From NCBI GenBank assembly GCA_954871525.1, contig OX940863.1, positions 37,620,501-37,684,500 on the forward strand: a DNA stretch of 64,000 nucleotides, written 5' to 3'. Below, one piece after another: positions 10,628-22,952 of the stretch. Below the pieces are notes generated by a model. It saw only the letters and a program-made list of their open reading frames with translations. It was not told where the DNA came from and made no database searches. The position numbers and the translations under genes are program-made. This stretch comes from Parietaria judaica. Taxonomy: Eukaryota > Streptophyta > Magnoliopsida > Rosales > Urticaceae. Every line of letters begins with the position of its first letter. Position 1 is the stretch's first letter.

Positions 10628-10700
10628 GCCCGTCTAGCTCAGTTGGTAGAGCGCAAGGCTCTTAACCTTGTGGTCGTGGGTTCAAGCCCCACGGTGGGCG
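10628..10700 (+). tRNA. tRNA-Lys (anticodon CTT)
   Basis: The 73-base cloverleaf begins GCCCGTC and closes with GGTGGGC plus G discriminator. The D arm is GCTC-AGTTGGTA-GAGC, the anticodon stem CAAGG/CCTTG with loop CTCTTAA (anticodon at 10661-10663), and the T arm GTGGG-TTCAAGC-CCCAC. A-box (TAGCTCAGTTGG) and B-box (GGTTCAAGCCC) promoters are intact. There is no intron and CCA is not encoded, as expected for a nuclear gene. Confidence 0.97.
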
Positions 10701-10707
10701 CCTTTGA

Positions 10708-10717
10708 TTTTTTTTTT
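10708..10717 (+). terminator. RNA polymerase III terminator of the tRNA-Lys gene
   Basis: Ten T residues begin eight bases after the tRNA, on the coding strand, which is ample for pol III termination. Confidence 0.9.
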
Positions 10718-11067
10718 ATACACACTCAAACTTAGAGTTGCATATGATGAGACTCAATTAGACACGATTAAGGAATAAAACATCTCATTTATGCATTTTA
10801 TACATATTATTAAGTGTGGCGTACTAAAAAATTTGTGTTTTTCAAGATGTGATCTCTAACACTAGCAATTTTTTTTTTAAAAAAAGTTTGACGATGTACG
10901 AAAGAAGCTGATTTCTTTAATTATTTACAAATTTTGATATATCAGAGCATCCAAAGCTAAAGTGCCTTAAAAAAAAAAAAGCTAAAGTAGGGTTCAAATC
11001 ATATCATGTCATGCTCATGAGTGGGGTTGGGTTGAGAGAAGATTGAAAGACGAATCATATATACAAT
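10718..11067. other. AT-rich spacer
   Basis: I see no gene or clear repeat. Poly-A and poly-T runs are present near 10870 and 10970. Confidence 0.4.
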
Positions 11068-11077
11068 AAAGACCCCC

Positions 11078-11997
11078 GGGGCACGTGGTCGGAAGCTCTT
11101 CCGACCAACGGGGCACTTCGAATCCGAGGGGTAGACGTTCTACCATTTTGTAATTTTTGCGGGGCACTCCCGGAGGACGCCTCACATGCCGTCTGGGGGT
11201 GTGAGAGGGCCAAGGCCATTTGGGCATCATCGACGATCCACCGGTGGGTGGAAAAGACGGGGGAGATTCCGTTTCAGGAGTTGTGCTACCGGGCGCTCGA
11301 GAGTCTTTCCAAACCGCACTTCGAGCTCTTTTGCGGGCTAATTTGGGTGACTTGGTCCGATCGCAACCTTCGCCTATTCGAGCACCGCGTACGGGCCCCA
11401 GAGGCTTGGGTGGAAGAAGTCGATGGATGGTTCACAAGTTTCAAGCGGTGTGCGCACACGACGGAGAATCACCGCTTGCCGAGGGAGGAGGTACCAAGGA
11501 CTTGGTCCAGGCCGGTTGCAGGGAGCGTCAAGCTCAACGTAGATGCGGCTTGGGACAGGGAGACAGGACGGGCAGCGGTGGGAGCGGTTGTTCGAGACCA
11601 CCTCGGTCGGGTCATGGGAGTCCTGGCTTCCTTGGTCGACCATGTCGACTCGGCTCTCACCGGAGAGTGCATTGCGATGCGATGGGGGCTTCTCTTTGCT
11701 CGCGAACAGGGGTGGAGGCTCGAGCATGTTGAGACGGATTGCTTGCGGGCCTCCCACCTCACCAAGGCACGAGACTCGTTGGGCTTGCAAGGCCCGATTA
11801 TTGCGGAGGTGCGGGAGCTCAGCCGAGAGCTAGGCGGGACCGGAGAGTGGACATGGGTTCCACGGGAATGTAACGAGGTGGCCAATGCTTTGGCCAAGAG
11901 ACGTCTCTCTTCTCTTGATTCGGACCTTATGTGTCCTTTTTGCCCGGAGTGGCTTGTAGCAACGGTGTTGAGGGATTTTTCTCCTCAACTTTCTTGA
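11078..11997 (+). pseudogene. LINE ORF2 C-terminus: zf-RVT plus RNase H
   Basis: The open frame enters at the truncation point and reads to TGA at 11995-11997 (about 305 codons). It starts with a zf-RVT motif (PFCNFCGALPEDASHAVWGC, that is CxxC...HxxxxC). An RNase H domain of the RVT_3 type (PF13456) follows, with LNVDAAWDRETGRAAVG (first Asp), TGECIAMRWGL (Glu), HVETDCLRAS (second Asp) and NEVANALAKR. The catalytic acidic residues are present, so the domain itself looks intact, but endonuclease and reverse transcriptase are gone. Codons are much more GC-rich than the flanks, consistent with a fairly recent insertion. No promoter or start codon belongs to it. Confidence 0.8.
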
Positions 11998-12049
11998 TTG
12001 AATGAAATCAATTTGCTTTCAAAAACAAAAAAAAACAAAAAAACAAAAA
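11078..12049 (+). mobile_element. 5'-truncated LINE (L1-type) 3' end with target-site duplication
   Basis: The fragment begins inside coding sequence and ends in an A-rich tail interrupted by C (about 12018-12049). The ten-base direct repeat AAAGACCCCC lies at 11068-11077 and 12050-12059, matching target-primed reverse transcription with 5' truncation. The coding part keeps only the C-terminal zinc-binding and RNase H segment of ORF2. Confidence 0.8.
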
Positions 12050-12136
12050 AAAGACCCCCATGACACTGACTTCTCAATAGTGATGACTGATTACAAGACG
12101 TAAACACCCAAGAGATAATGAATTAAATGTTCTTTC

Positions 12137-12603
12137 GGTTAATGATGGTAAAAATATCCAAAAATTGGTCAAAGAATCCATCGTGTACTTAAAATTTAAA
12201 AGTGGTGGCAAAAATACCCAAAGTCATATTTGGGGTGTTTACCACTCCATTCTCGTAACGCCGTTAACTTACATGTTAACTCTAGCCACGTGGACAAATC
12301 TGTTTTGTTAAGTATAATCATTAGGGGTTCAATTAATTGTGTTAAATTGTATTAATTAAGGGTTTAATTCCTTGTTTTGTCGTAAACGAGGATGATGTGG
12401 GCTTTTTCATGTGGCAAAAATTGTTATGTCAGCAACCCACATTTGTCCACGTGGCCAGAGTTAATGGGTAAGTTAACGGCGATAGGAGAATCGAGTGGTC
12501 AACTCCCCAAATGCGACTTTGGGTATTTTTGCCACCACTTTTAAACTTTTGGTACACGACGGGTTCTTTGACCAAACTTTGAGTATTTTTGCCGTCATTA
12601 ACC
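12137..12603. mobile_element. foldback MITE, copy 1 (about 145-bp inverted repeats)
   Basis: The left arm starts GGTTAATGATGGTAAAAATA and the right arm ends with its complement (gtatttttgccgtcattaac). The arms remain complementary inward through the 'ggtacacga' and 'gccaccacttttaaac' phrases to the 'gttaac' centre. The same element recurs at 43284-43540 (left-truncated) and 53459-53922. The flanks TGTTCTTT and TTTTCTTT are a possible imperfect 8-10 bp TSD. There is no coding capacity. The length and long arms fit a MULE-type or foldback MITE. Confidence 0.75.
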
Positions 12604-12804
12604 CAATTTTCTTTTATCAGCAATATTTGCATATAAGTACCACAAAGTATATTAAAATTCGTGGTACAAGGGCATCTCCAAAAATTACACTATTTTGGTG
12701 CTAAAACTTCAATAATTTAGTTTAGTTTTTACACTAATTTTTTTTTCTCCAACAATAACATCAAATATCACACTAAAAAGAATATTATCTATTATGGTAT
12801 AATT

Positions 12805-13668
12805 TGTTGACGTGGTTTCGCACAACAACTGTCACGTGATTGTGAATAGGATTTCGATTTGAATTTGCTAAGAACTTCGTGGATCTTGACCTCCGCGTCG
12901 TCAATACTCTGACGTTGACAAAAATAAAAATTAAGCAATAAAAACACCCAAGGGTTTTTTAGAGAGGTTCGTCTCAATGCGGTAGTTGACTACATCCTCT
13001 GTAAGTTTATTGATGATGAAAAGAAGATCAACCGGAACTACAAGCCGATTCCAAGTTGATCGAAAAAGAGAGATTAAACACTTTGAAAAATACAAGCCGA
13101 TTCCTCTCTCAGGGTGAATGCTTGCATGCCTGTAATGAAGCTGTCTTCTTGCTTTTATAGGCCTCCAATTTCTGCCCGTTGGTAGTGGACGTTGGTAGTG
13201 GCTTCGAGTTCGGGGCTTGACTTGTTGTCGAGCTGACACGTGGGCCACTTCTTGAGAGAATCATGCAATGGTGGACTTTGACTCAACGTCGTGGGGAGTT
13301 TGAATCTTGGTCGTGGCAATTTTCATGGTCGGGCTTCGGAGGTTTGAATAGAAATTGTTGACTTGGTTTGCCCAGGCTTTAGTGCTTAGTTGGCTTGTTC
13401 CTGTTCGGATTTTTCATCGTTGGAAATACTCTCTGCTCGGGTCCCTTTGAAGCATTTTCTGCTCGGGATGAGCCTTTACGTTTTAGGCTTAAGATTCTGG
13501 TCGGGCCCAAACATTGTTAAGTGCTTATTGGGCTTTTGGCCATATATCTCACAGGCCCATTTATGTGAATATTCAATTATATTCACAACTTTGGTCTTAA
13601 ATTATAAAAACTGTAAATTTAATTAATGATCTTATCATTCCAATTACGGACGAATTTACACATCAACA
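12805..13668 (-). mobile_element. F2 solo LTR, TSD TAATT
   Basis: On the plus strand it starts TGTTGACGTGGTTTCGCAC and ends GCACATCAACA-like (cacatcaaca). TAATT flanks both sides (12800-12804 and 13669-13673). The TATA box (tataaaagc, complement at about 13152) shows minus orientation. No internal region follows, so it arose by LTR-LTR recombination. Confidence 0.88.
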
Positions 13669-14321
13669 TAATTCTCTTTATTATTTAATTATTTCGATAA
13701 TTCTTTACTATTCTTATAATTAAGTATACAACTACAATATTAATAATTAAAGAAATTGTACGAAATACTCATTTAGCTAGTATTAGAATGAGTAGTTTTT
13801 AAAAAAGTTTCTACAAAATGGGTATTTCGTTAATAAACCCTAATAGTTACTTAATTAAATCTATTAATTATCAATATTCAATATATTATTAAAAATCACT
13901 AAACGATTTTTTATTTTTATTTTGTTTTAATTTTGTTGTTTGTGTTTTTAATGTTTAAGTGAAGTTTATTATGTATTTCTATAATCAATTCGTGTATTAA
14001 CTTTGATGTTTTGTACAAATTAGCATTTAATACTAATTAAAATTAATTTTTCATATTTCATATTAATTAATTAAAATATATAAAAATATATATGTTATAT
14101 TTTTAAAGGTGAAAATCTAAATTACATTGTTGAATAATATTACAAATCATATTTAATCTATATGCTATATAATAATACTAAAAAATGTGTTTTACCATTG
14201 TTACAGTGTCACACTAAATATTGTATGACACTTTAGGAAGAAGAAAAAAAAAAGAATCCCATTATTTTAGTGTGGGTTTTGCCGTTTTATTGGAGAAAAA
14301 ATCTCCACTATTCAACGTTAT
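13669..14321. other. AT-rich host or older element sequence
   Basis: I see no gene. A/T content is very high. A short inverted phrase around 'gtgtcacactaaatattgtatgacac' lies at about 14204-14231. It may be the body of the old DNA element proposed for 12669-36063. Confidence 0.35.
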
Positions 14322-14787
14322 TCTTATGTGTATTTTTCGAGACATATAAAAATTGGGCCCCATTGGCGAAAGTCAAAGCCCACTAACAAAGTCAAAGACC
14401 AAAAACCTAAGACCCAATGCATTTGGCGAGGCCCGGAACCATAAAGTCAAAGAAGATAAAGCCCTTGATTGAAAAGGCACCTTGTGGACGAGCCTCCTAG
14501 CGAGGTCCCCTGGCGAAGCCTCCTAACGAGCCCCTTCATCCTGGCAAGCCCCCTCGCCCTGGTGATCAACCTTGCCATCAATATTGATGAAGGAATAACT
14601 CACATTAATTACAGACTATGAGGAGTCCGAGCTTATGAAATTCATCGGTAAGTTCTCTAGATTCCCTCATACTCAACATACAAGCTCGCGGACACCCGGA
14701 AGACGCTACAGACGAGCTACGAGCAAGCGGCGAGCCCCTCGCCACGACAAGGAACCGCGGCAAGGTCCCCCTGGCAAGGCATGATGG

Positions 14788-17582
14788 TGTTGGACATATG
14801 TGTCCTTAAACAAGATATTTTATCCATTTGTAAAAGATTATGACATGTCATTGAATAAAGATGATACTTATTATGTTAATCTTATTATAGTTTCTGGTAG
14901 AGTAAAATAGAATGTTTGTTTCCATAGTTCATAAAGGATGCAATTATGTTATTATTATCACAACAGAGTCAATCTGAGGAAGAATTAATAATCATAATAA
15001 ATGAACTTAAAATGTCTGTGACTTGATTAACTGGGTGGGAGCCCATTAATCGTATAAGGTTATTAATGTGACTAAGTGACAATCCTATTCTGGATTATGT
15101 GTATGTGTCACACTCACTAGAAGTGCATTAAGTGTGAAGTGTCTTCATACTGGACTGGACCTGACTTAAACTCAAGAAGTTATCATATAAGACCGTCACT
15201 GATAACTTGTAGTTGAGTCACAAATAGATGATCAAATGGATATTAGTTCTAAGTCCTGAGTGGTCTTGAGTCTGAACTACTAGCTTGATTGTTCTTTGAT
15301 TTAACCGTTAAAGAACACAAGATATTACCGTTGTTCCCAACACTATTATTTTGGGAACATGATAGTCAGTAGTAAGGGTAGCTTGATCATAGACATGGGC
15401 ATCACACAGCACTCTTCAGAGTCATGATGATTCCCTTAGTTGTCGGTGGTGAGAAGTGAGAGGTACCCGTGCGCAACTTATGAATCGAAACCATAAGTGG
15501 GTTACTCGTAATATTACTGACTGAGTCAAGGAGGAATATGCAGTGAGGGGCAAAACGGTAAAAACTGCCTGCTCATGTGTGAGTCATCAAGTGAAAGAAT
15601 AATAACCCGAATTTGATTGTATCAATGGACACCCTGCTGTAATAAAAGGAATAATATATACTGTATCACTAAAGAGTGCAGCCTTGGGTATATAGTGGAA
15701 TCACTTTGAGGTTTGACGAACAACTAGCAGTTCGTTGGAGCTTAAGTGATACGGGTCCATGGTCCCCAGGATAGCTCCGTAACGGATGATACATACGTGA
15801 TTAAAATGCATTCTGGATAATGTTTAATCATTTGGCTAGACTTATAAAACTGAAGGTCTGTGGCAGACGTCAGATAGTTTTATCGTCAGCGTGGCAAAAG
15901 TACCATATTTTGGTACACGAAATTAACTGATAAAATAAAGTTAGAATTTAGATTTTCTATCAGCACCATGTTGTTGGAAATTAAATTCTAAGCAACTTTT
16001 CTTTTTGAACCAAGTCATTTCGATTTACGGTTTGTGATTTATGGATTTTCAAAGTTTGTGCTCGGTTCGATAAACTATGAAATTAAATCACATGTCACGA
16101 ATTTAAATGATGGTGTGGCACCAGGACATTTTAATGTGTGATATTGAGATCAGGAATTATTAATATAATTTAATTATTTGGATTTAATTATTAATATCTT
16201 ATTAATAATTAATTAATAATTAATAGTTTTATATTAATAAATAAAAATATATATTTATATGTATTTAAATGTGTAAATTCGAATTAGGGTTTGGATATTA
16301 GAAACCCTAGCTAAATTCGAAACATGTTTTGGTCATTCCAAATTTGCGGAATAAGTACCAAATGTTTTGGTATTTTAGCAAAATCCCTAAAATCAATTTT
16401 TTCCATTGGATCGGTTATGATTTAATATCAACCGTTGGATTAAGATAATTGTTTTTAACCCTAATGGTAATTCGAAAATAGAAGCTTGGTGACCAAGCTT
16501 AGGGTTTTCGAATTTGACCTAATTAATTGTATCCGTTGGATCGGTTTAAGATTTAATCTTTACCGTCAGATTAGAAATCAATTAATAATATATATATAAC
16601 ATATAATTCAAAATTATAAGGATAAGATTTTCAAATTAGGGTTTTGATAAAACCCTCGGATATTTGATTTAATCCCTAATTGATTTGAACCATTAGATTG
16701 GTTTAATATTTATTTTGAACCATTGGATCTAGATAATCACAATAGAATTCGAATTTTTTATATGTGTATATATATATATATATATATAATTTGAATTTAA
16801 TATATATGAAGATAAGATTAAATATTTTGATCTTATCATATATGTCTTATTTAATTAAATCCCTAATTAATTATATCCATTGGATTTAGATGAGATTAAA
16901 TCTGAACCATTGGATTGGAATAATTAATTATATTTAATTATATAAATTCATAAAATAGGGAGGGAATACCTCCAATTCGGTTACAGTCTTGAGCCTATAA
17001 ATAGGAGGCTCATTCTACACATTTTTCACACCTTCCCCAGAGCAAAAACTCGAGCTCTCCTTCTCTCTCTAGGGTCTACGAGTTTTCTGCTTCTGATCTT
17101 TTTTCTGGTTCGGCTTAGTGAGACGTTGTTCTCCGGAAGCTTCAAAAGAACCTCAGTTAAAGTTTTTCGACGGAGTCCTGCCGGCGAAGCGCACACTTCG
17201 GTACGAGGAATCCAGGAGAATATCTCGGAAGATCACGGGTGTTTCCCTCAGCACCGGCGGAGCCCTGCCAAACTTCAGAGTCCGCAACCAGAAACGTCAA
17301 CCGAGGTACGGCCTTATGCATTGGGTTAATAAATGCAAACATTTACCGCTTTCTATTTATTTCTTATTTCGACTATGATATTAATAATGAGTTGTTAATA
17401 TTAAATATGTAATATTTATCAGATCTTGTTAAAATGGTTATTACCCGATATCCGTGCCGTTGGCCCGATAACAAGTTTTCCGCTTTAAAATAATTTTTAA
17501 ATGTTACCGGAACGGCTTGGAGGCACATTTCGGCGTAATGAAATCGGGAATTAAACCCCGACGGTGATTTTGACACCCAACA
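14788..17582 (+). mobile_element. F1 solo LTR A, TSD GATGG
   Basis: It begins TGTTGGACATATGTGTCC and ends ACACCCAACA, 2795 bp. GATGG is repeated at 14783-14787 and 17583-17587. The TATA box (cctataaataggagg) lies at about 16995. The U3 has four pairs of a TTGGAT motif (see findings). It is inserted in the F3 LTR. Confidence 0.9.
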
Positions 17583-18264
17583 GATGGCGCATTTTCCTTG
17601 GTCACCAAGGAAGAATATTCTCCATCAATTACCCTGATTCAGGGAGAAATGATTACCTCATTTACCTATAAATAGGACCATTCTCCTCCTCATTTTAAAC
17701 ATACCCGGCTCATACCTTCGACAGCCCCGAAGCTCCCCAACAGAGGCCCTGTCCGAGAGATAAGGACTAGTCAGAAGAAGAGCTCGCCAAAGAGAAGGTG
17801 TCTAATGAGGTTTCTTGCAAAATCTAATATAAGAAAGGCAACGACGAAGACCTCCCTCGCTGGTTAAGGCCCTCGCCACCCGAGCTTGCCTACTCCCGTG
17901 CAGTCTACTACGACACCCCTATTGGACATGTGTCCTTAAACAAGCTGTCTTTACCCCATTGTAAAATATTTTGACTAAGTCGTTGAATAAAAGATGGTGC
18001 TTATAATGTTAATCTTATTATAGTTTCTGGTATAGTAAAATAGAATGTTTGTTCCTTAGTTCATAAATGATGCAATTATGTTATTATTATCACAACCGAG
18101 TCAATGTGATGAAGAATTAATAATCATAATAACTGAAGTTAAAATGTCTGTGACTTGATTAACTGGGTGGGAGCCCATTAATCGGTTAAAGTCATTAATG
18201 TGACTAAGTGTTATAATCCTATTCTGGAATAAGTGTGTGTCACACTCACTAGAAGTGCATTAAG

Positions 18265-19544
18265 TGTTGATGCAGAAAAATGCCTCAAACATAAAAGCGG
18301 CCCAATCGTCGGTGTTGGGCCGGGCCCAATGTCGTCTTGTTGACTTTTGTGGATTTTGGGCTTGGGTTCCTGGACTTTCGGGTCAATCGGATCCTCCGCT
18401 GACTCGGTAATCAAAAACCCGTGGCAAACTCCACTACCTGTTGCTAATAGGGCCAGGACTTGGCCTGGCCCGGATTACAGGTTCGGGATACCAAAAACGG
18501 GTTCCTGACCACCGTGTAGGGGGGGTCACAATATTGACTTTCAAGTGGACCTTGACAGATTAGACCCTCGACCGGCGTCACGGGGACAGATCCGGGTCCT
18601 CGGGCTATCTGCGTAGTCTGTATATCTGTCGGAGATACAAGAATACTGGATAGAACGAGCACCTCACGGACCTAGAACCTTGGCAAGGAGGGTCTTAGAT
18701 CGTGCCAAAATCTTCTCCAGAACTTCCGCTCAAATGTGTTTTTTCTGTCTCGGAACCTGAACAAAACAAAAACCCGAGATCAGGGAGAACCGGGGGGGGG
18801 GGGGGGGGGGGGGGAGCCCCCGAATTCACCTCCGACGCTCAACATTAGTGTAATATTCGAGGGGGAGATGTTTAGAGGGTGCTCGAGAGATTTTTAGTCG
18901 AGTTCCGTTGAGAGAGAATGAGTTACCGTTCAACTGAAACCGAGCTTCTATTTATAAGAGAACCCGGGGATTCAAATGCAATTATCTCATGATCCGGGAA
19001 GCCCCTGGTGCAATATTATATGTTTTTTCGCATCCTCGGGACATGGCCGATCAAACGCCGCAAAAATCACGGCGAGCCGAGTTACGACGCGCCCTCACGC
19101 GCGGCAAACGTGGGCGGCGTGCGTGAGATGCTTGCCCTCCAAGCTGGTGACGTCAGCGTGAGTCACCCTGCTGATGTCGTCCTTCTGACGCGTCCAGCAG
19201 CTGTTCGACACGTGTAGGAACAGTACCTCGCCCCTTGGTGGGCCTGTGGGGTGCTGCCACGTGGCGGCTGACCCTTGGGGGCTTGTGGGACCCGCCCAGG
19301 TGTTTCCCGGCGTGTCCCGGAGGTCCCGGGAGTTTCCCGAGGCCGTTTTTTACAAATTTTATATCGATTTTGGGTATTTCGATATTTTTGGGATCATCTG
19401 GACCCTTTATTTTTCGAAAACGGGCTTCCGGTGAATATTTTGGGGCAAAATTGATTATAAATTAATTAATAAAAGAAAAATTAATTTTAATAATTTTTCT
19501 TTTGTTAATTAATATTAAATCAATTGCGTAAAATACCCGTAACA
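18265..19544 (-). mobile_element. F4 solo LTR, TSD TTAAG
   Basis: It is 1280 bp, bounded by TGTTGATGCAG and ACCCGTAACA with TTAAG at 18260-18264 and 19545-19549. The TATA box reads on the minus strand (complement at about 18949). The second copy, at 50111-51204, lies in the kinesin gene. Confidence 0.88.
18792..18814 (+). repeat. poly-G run of 23
   Basis: Twenty-three consecutive G inside the F4 LTR. The other F4 copy lacks it. It could form G-quadruplex or be an assembly or sequencing expansion. Confidence 0.9.
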
Positions 19545-20080
19545 TTAAGTATGAAGCGGCTTCATACTAGATTGGACCTTACTTAAAATCCGAAAGTTAT
19601 CATATAAGACCGTCACAGATTACTTAGAGTTGAGTCACGAGTAGATGACAAATGGATATTCGATCTAAGTCTTGATTGCTCTTGAGCCTGGACTGTTGAC
19701 TAGATTTTTTTAGTTAACTGTTAAATAACACATTTTACTTTCATTCCCAATGCTGCTATTTTGGGATCATGATAGTCAACAGGTAAGGGTAGCTTGGTCA
19801 TAGACGTGGACATCACATAGCTCTCTTCAAAGTCAAGATGATTCCGTTGATTGTTAGTGGTGAGAAGTGAGAAGTGAGAGGTACCCGTGCACAACTTATG
19901 AATCGAAACCATAAGTTGGTTACTCGCAATATTACCAACTGAATTAAAGATGAAAATACAGTGAGGGGCAAAACGGTAAAAACCGCTTGCTCGTGTGTGG
20001 ATCATCAAGTGAATAATCAATAACCCGAATTTGATTGTATCAATGGACACTTTGCTATAAAAGGGAATAATATATAATGT

Positions 20081-22513
20081 TGTTGGACATATGTGTCCTT
20101 AAACAAGATGTTTTTTATCCATTTGTGAAAGATTATGACAAGTCGTTGAATAAAGATGATGCTTATTATGATAATCTTATTATAGTTTCTGGTAGAGTAA
20201 AATAGAATGTTTGATCCTTAGTTCATAAAGAATGCAATTATGAATTATTATCACAACAGAGTCAATGTGAAGAAGAATTAATAATCATAATAAATGAACT
20301 TAAAATGTCTGTGACCTGATTAACTGGGTGGGAGCCCATTAATCGTACAAGGTCATTAATGTGACTAAGTGACAATCATATTCTGGATTTTTTGTGTGTC
20401 ACACTCACTAGAAGTACATTAAGTATGAAGTGTCTTCATACTGGACTGGACCTGACTTAAACTCCGGAAGCTATCATATAAGACCGTCACTGATAACTTG
20501 GAGTTGAGTCACTAGTAGATGATCAAATGGATATTCGATCTAAGTCGTGAGTGGTCTTGAGTCCGAGCTGCTGGCTTGATTGTTCTTTGATTTAACCGTT
20601 AAAGAACACAATATATTACCGTTGTTCCCAACACTATTATTTTGGGAGCATGATAGTCAGCAGTAACGGTAGCTTGGTCATAGTGGAATCACTTCGAGGT
20701 TTGAAGAATAACTAGCAGTTCGTTGGAGCTTAAGTGATACGGGTCCATGGTCCCCACGATAGCTCCGTAACGGATGATACGTACGTGATAAAAACATTGA
20801 AATGTTTTTAAGATCATTTGGCAAAACTCATAAAACTGAAGTCTGTGACAGACATCAGATAGTTTTATCAGTAGCGTAGCAAAAGTATCATATCTTGGTA
20901 ACCGAAATTAACTGACAAAATAAAGTAGAATTTGGATTTTCTTCCAACATTAAAGTTGTTGGAAATTAAATTCTAAGCAACTTTGCTTTTGGAACCGAGT
21001 CGTTTCGACATACGGTTTGTGATTTAGAGAATTTCTAAGTTTGTGATCATTTCGGTAAACTATGAAATTAAATCATATGTCACGAATTTAAATGATGGTG
21101 TGTCACCATGACATTTAATGTGTGATATTGAGATCAGAGAATATTAATATAATTTAATTATTCAAATTTAATTATTAATGTATTATTAATAATTATTCAA
21201 TAATTAATAGATTTATATTAATATGAAAATAATATATTTTAATATATTATATAGTGTAGAAATCGAATTGGGCTTTTGAATATGGATCCATTCATATTCG
21301 AATGGATAGACTTTAGTCTTCCATAATTACGGCAAAAGTATCAAATATTTTAGTATTTGAGAAAAACCCTAAAATCAATTTAATCAATTGGATCGGTTGT
21401 GATTTAATATCAACCGTTGGATTAGGATATTGATGAATTCAAAATTAATAACTTGGTGATCAAGTTTCATTTTTTGAATTTGATTATTTAATTATATCGG
21501 TTAGATCGGTCTAAGATTTAATCTTTACCGTCGGATTGGAAATTAATTAATTATATATATTTATATTATTTTTCGAATTATGGTTATGGATAAATTCGAA
21601 TTTTTTTTTTATTAAATCTTTTAATATTTTATTTTGTCCTAAACTAATTTGATCCATTAGATCGGTTAAAAGATTTATCTCAACCGTTGGATCTAGATAA
21701 TGATAATTCGAATTTTAATATATATATATAATTCGAATATATAAAGATAAGATGATAAGATTGGATTTTTGATTTTATCCAAATCTTTCGTATTTAATTA
21801 AATCCCTAATTAATTATATCCATTGGATTTAGATGAGATTAAATCTGGACCATTGGATTGAGATAATTAATTATATTTAATATATGAAATTCGAAAATAA
21901 GAGAGGGAATTTCTCCAACTCGGTTACGGTTTGAGCCTATAAATAGGAGGCTCATTCTACACATTTTTCACACATTTCCCCAGAGAAAAATTCGAACTCT
22001 CCCTCTCCTTTAGGGTCTGCGAATTTTCTCTCTGATCTCTCTTTCTGGTTCGGCTTAAGATACTTAGTTCTCCGGAAGATTAAAAAGAACCATCAGTTAA
22101 AATTTTGCGACGGAGTCCTGCCGGCAAAGCCCATGCTTCGGTACGAGGATTCCAGGAGAATATCTCGGAAGATCACGGGAGTTTCCCTCATCACCGGCAG
22201 AGCCCTGCCCGATTCAGAACGCACAGCCGAAAGTCGTCATTAGAGGTACGGCCTTATGCATTGGGTTAATAAATGCAACCATTTACTGCTTTCTATTTAT
22301 TTCCTATTATGACTAGATTATTAATAATGATTTTTGAATATTAAATTACATAATATTTATCAGTTCTTGTTAAATGGTTATTATCTGATATCCGGATCGT
22401 TGCACGGATAACAAGTTTTTTCGCTTTAAATTAATTTTTTAAAATGTTACCCGGACGGTTCGGAGGTATAATTCGTGATAATTTACACGGAATCCGTGAC
22501 GTGATTCCCAACA
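20081..22513 (+). repeat. 5' LTR of the F1 element
   Basis: 2433 bp from TGTTGGACATATG to ATTCCCAACA. Compared with the 3' LTR it lacks one block of about 303 bp at 20682, with a shared ATAG at the breakpoints. The TATA box (cctataaatagg) is at about 21936. Confidence 0.9.
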
Positions 22514-22515
22514 AT

Positions 22516-22527
22516 TGGTATCAGAGC
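22516..22527 (+). other. primer-binding site of the F1 element (initiator tRNA-Met)
   Basis: TGGTATCAGAGC, complementary to the 3' end of plant initiator tRNA-Met, starts two bases after the LTR. It is the standard Copia arrangement and confirms plus orientation. Confidence 0.92.
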
Positions 22528-22679
22528 CATGGTTCAAGGATAAATAATTACGTAATTTAATTAATGGGTTTTAAGAACGAATTATTTGATGAATAAAATT
22601 AATTATTTAAAATTGAAATTTTGAATTTCTAGATATTTTAAATATTAATTTAAAATAAGAAAATTACCCGACCCGAAAT

Positions 22680-22950
22680 ATCAGACCGGGTGGTTGGACC
22701 GGGCTGCCCTTGGCAGCCCAGCCCGAGGGAAGGAACGAACAGGGGTCGCCGCTGCAGCCCCAGGGTGTTCGCCCAGCAAGCCCACGGACAAGGCCCACGA
22801 GCAAGGCCCACGCCATGGCCACTCGGCAAGGGCAAGGGCACCCATGTGGGCCTGGCGCGCAAGCCGCCGGCCACGCTGCCGGGCAGCGGAATGGGCCTGC
22901 AGGCCCAGCCCGAAGGGCCCGCGTGCTGCCCTGGCTCACCCATGGGCTGT
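22680..22950. other. GC-rich block in the F1 leader
   Basis: A sharply GC-rich stretch in an AT-rich element. It continues after the inverted LTR at 25618-25710, where 'gggcccgggcttaagcccg' is almost palindromic. Several open frames cross it, but they look like proline/glycine-rich chance frames and none matches a known gag. The function is unknown. A structured packaging or translation leader is possible. Confidence 0.4.
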
Positions 22951-22952
22951 CC

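Noticed and set aside
17118..17378. 86-codon frame in the conserved core of the F1 LTR
   Set aside because: Conservation extends across all frames and fits an RNA element better. Other copies have different frame lengths.
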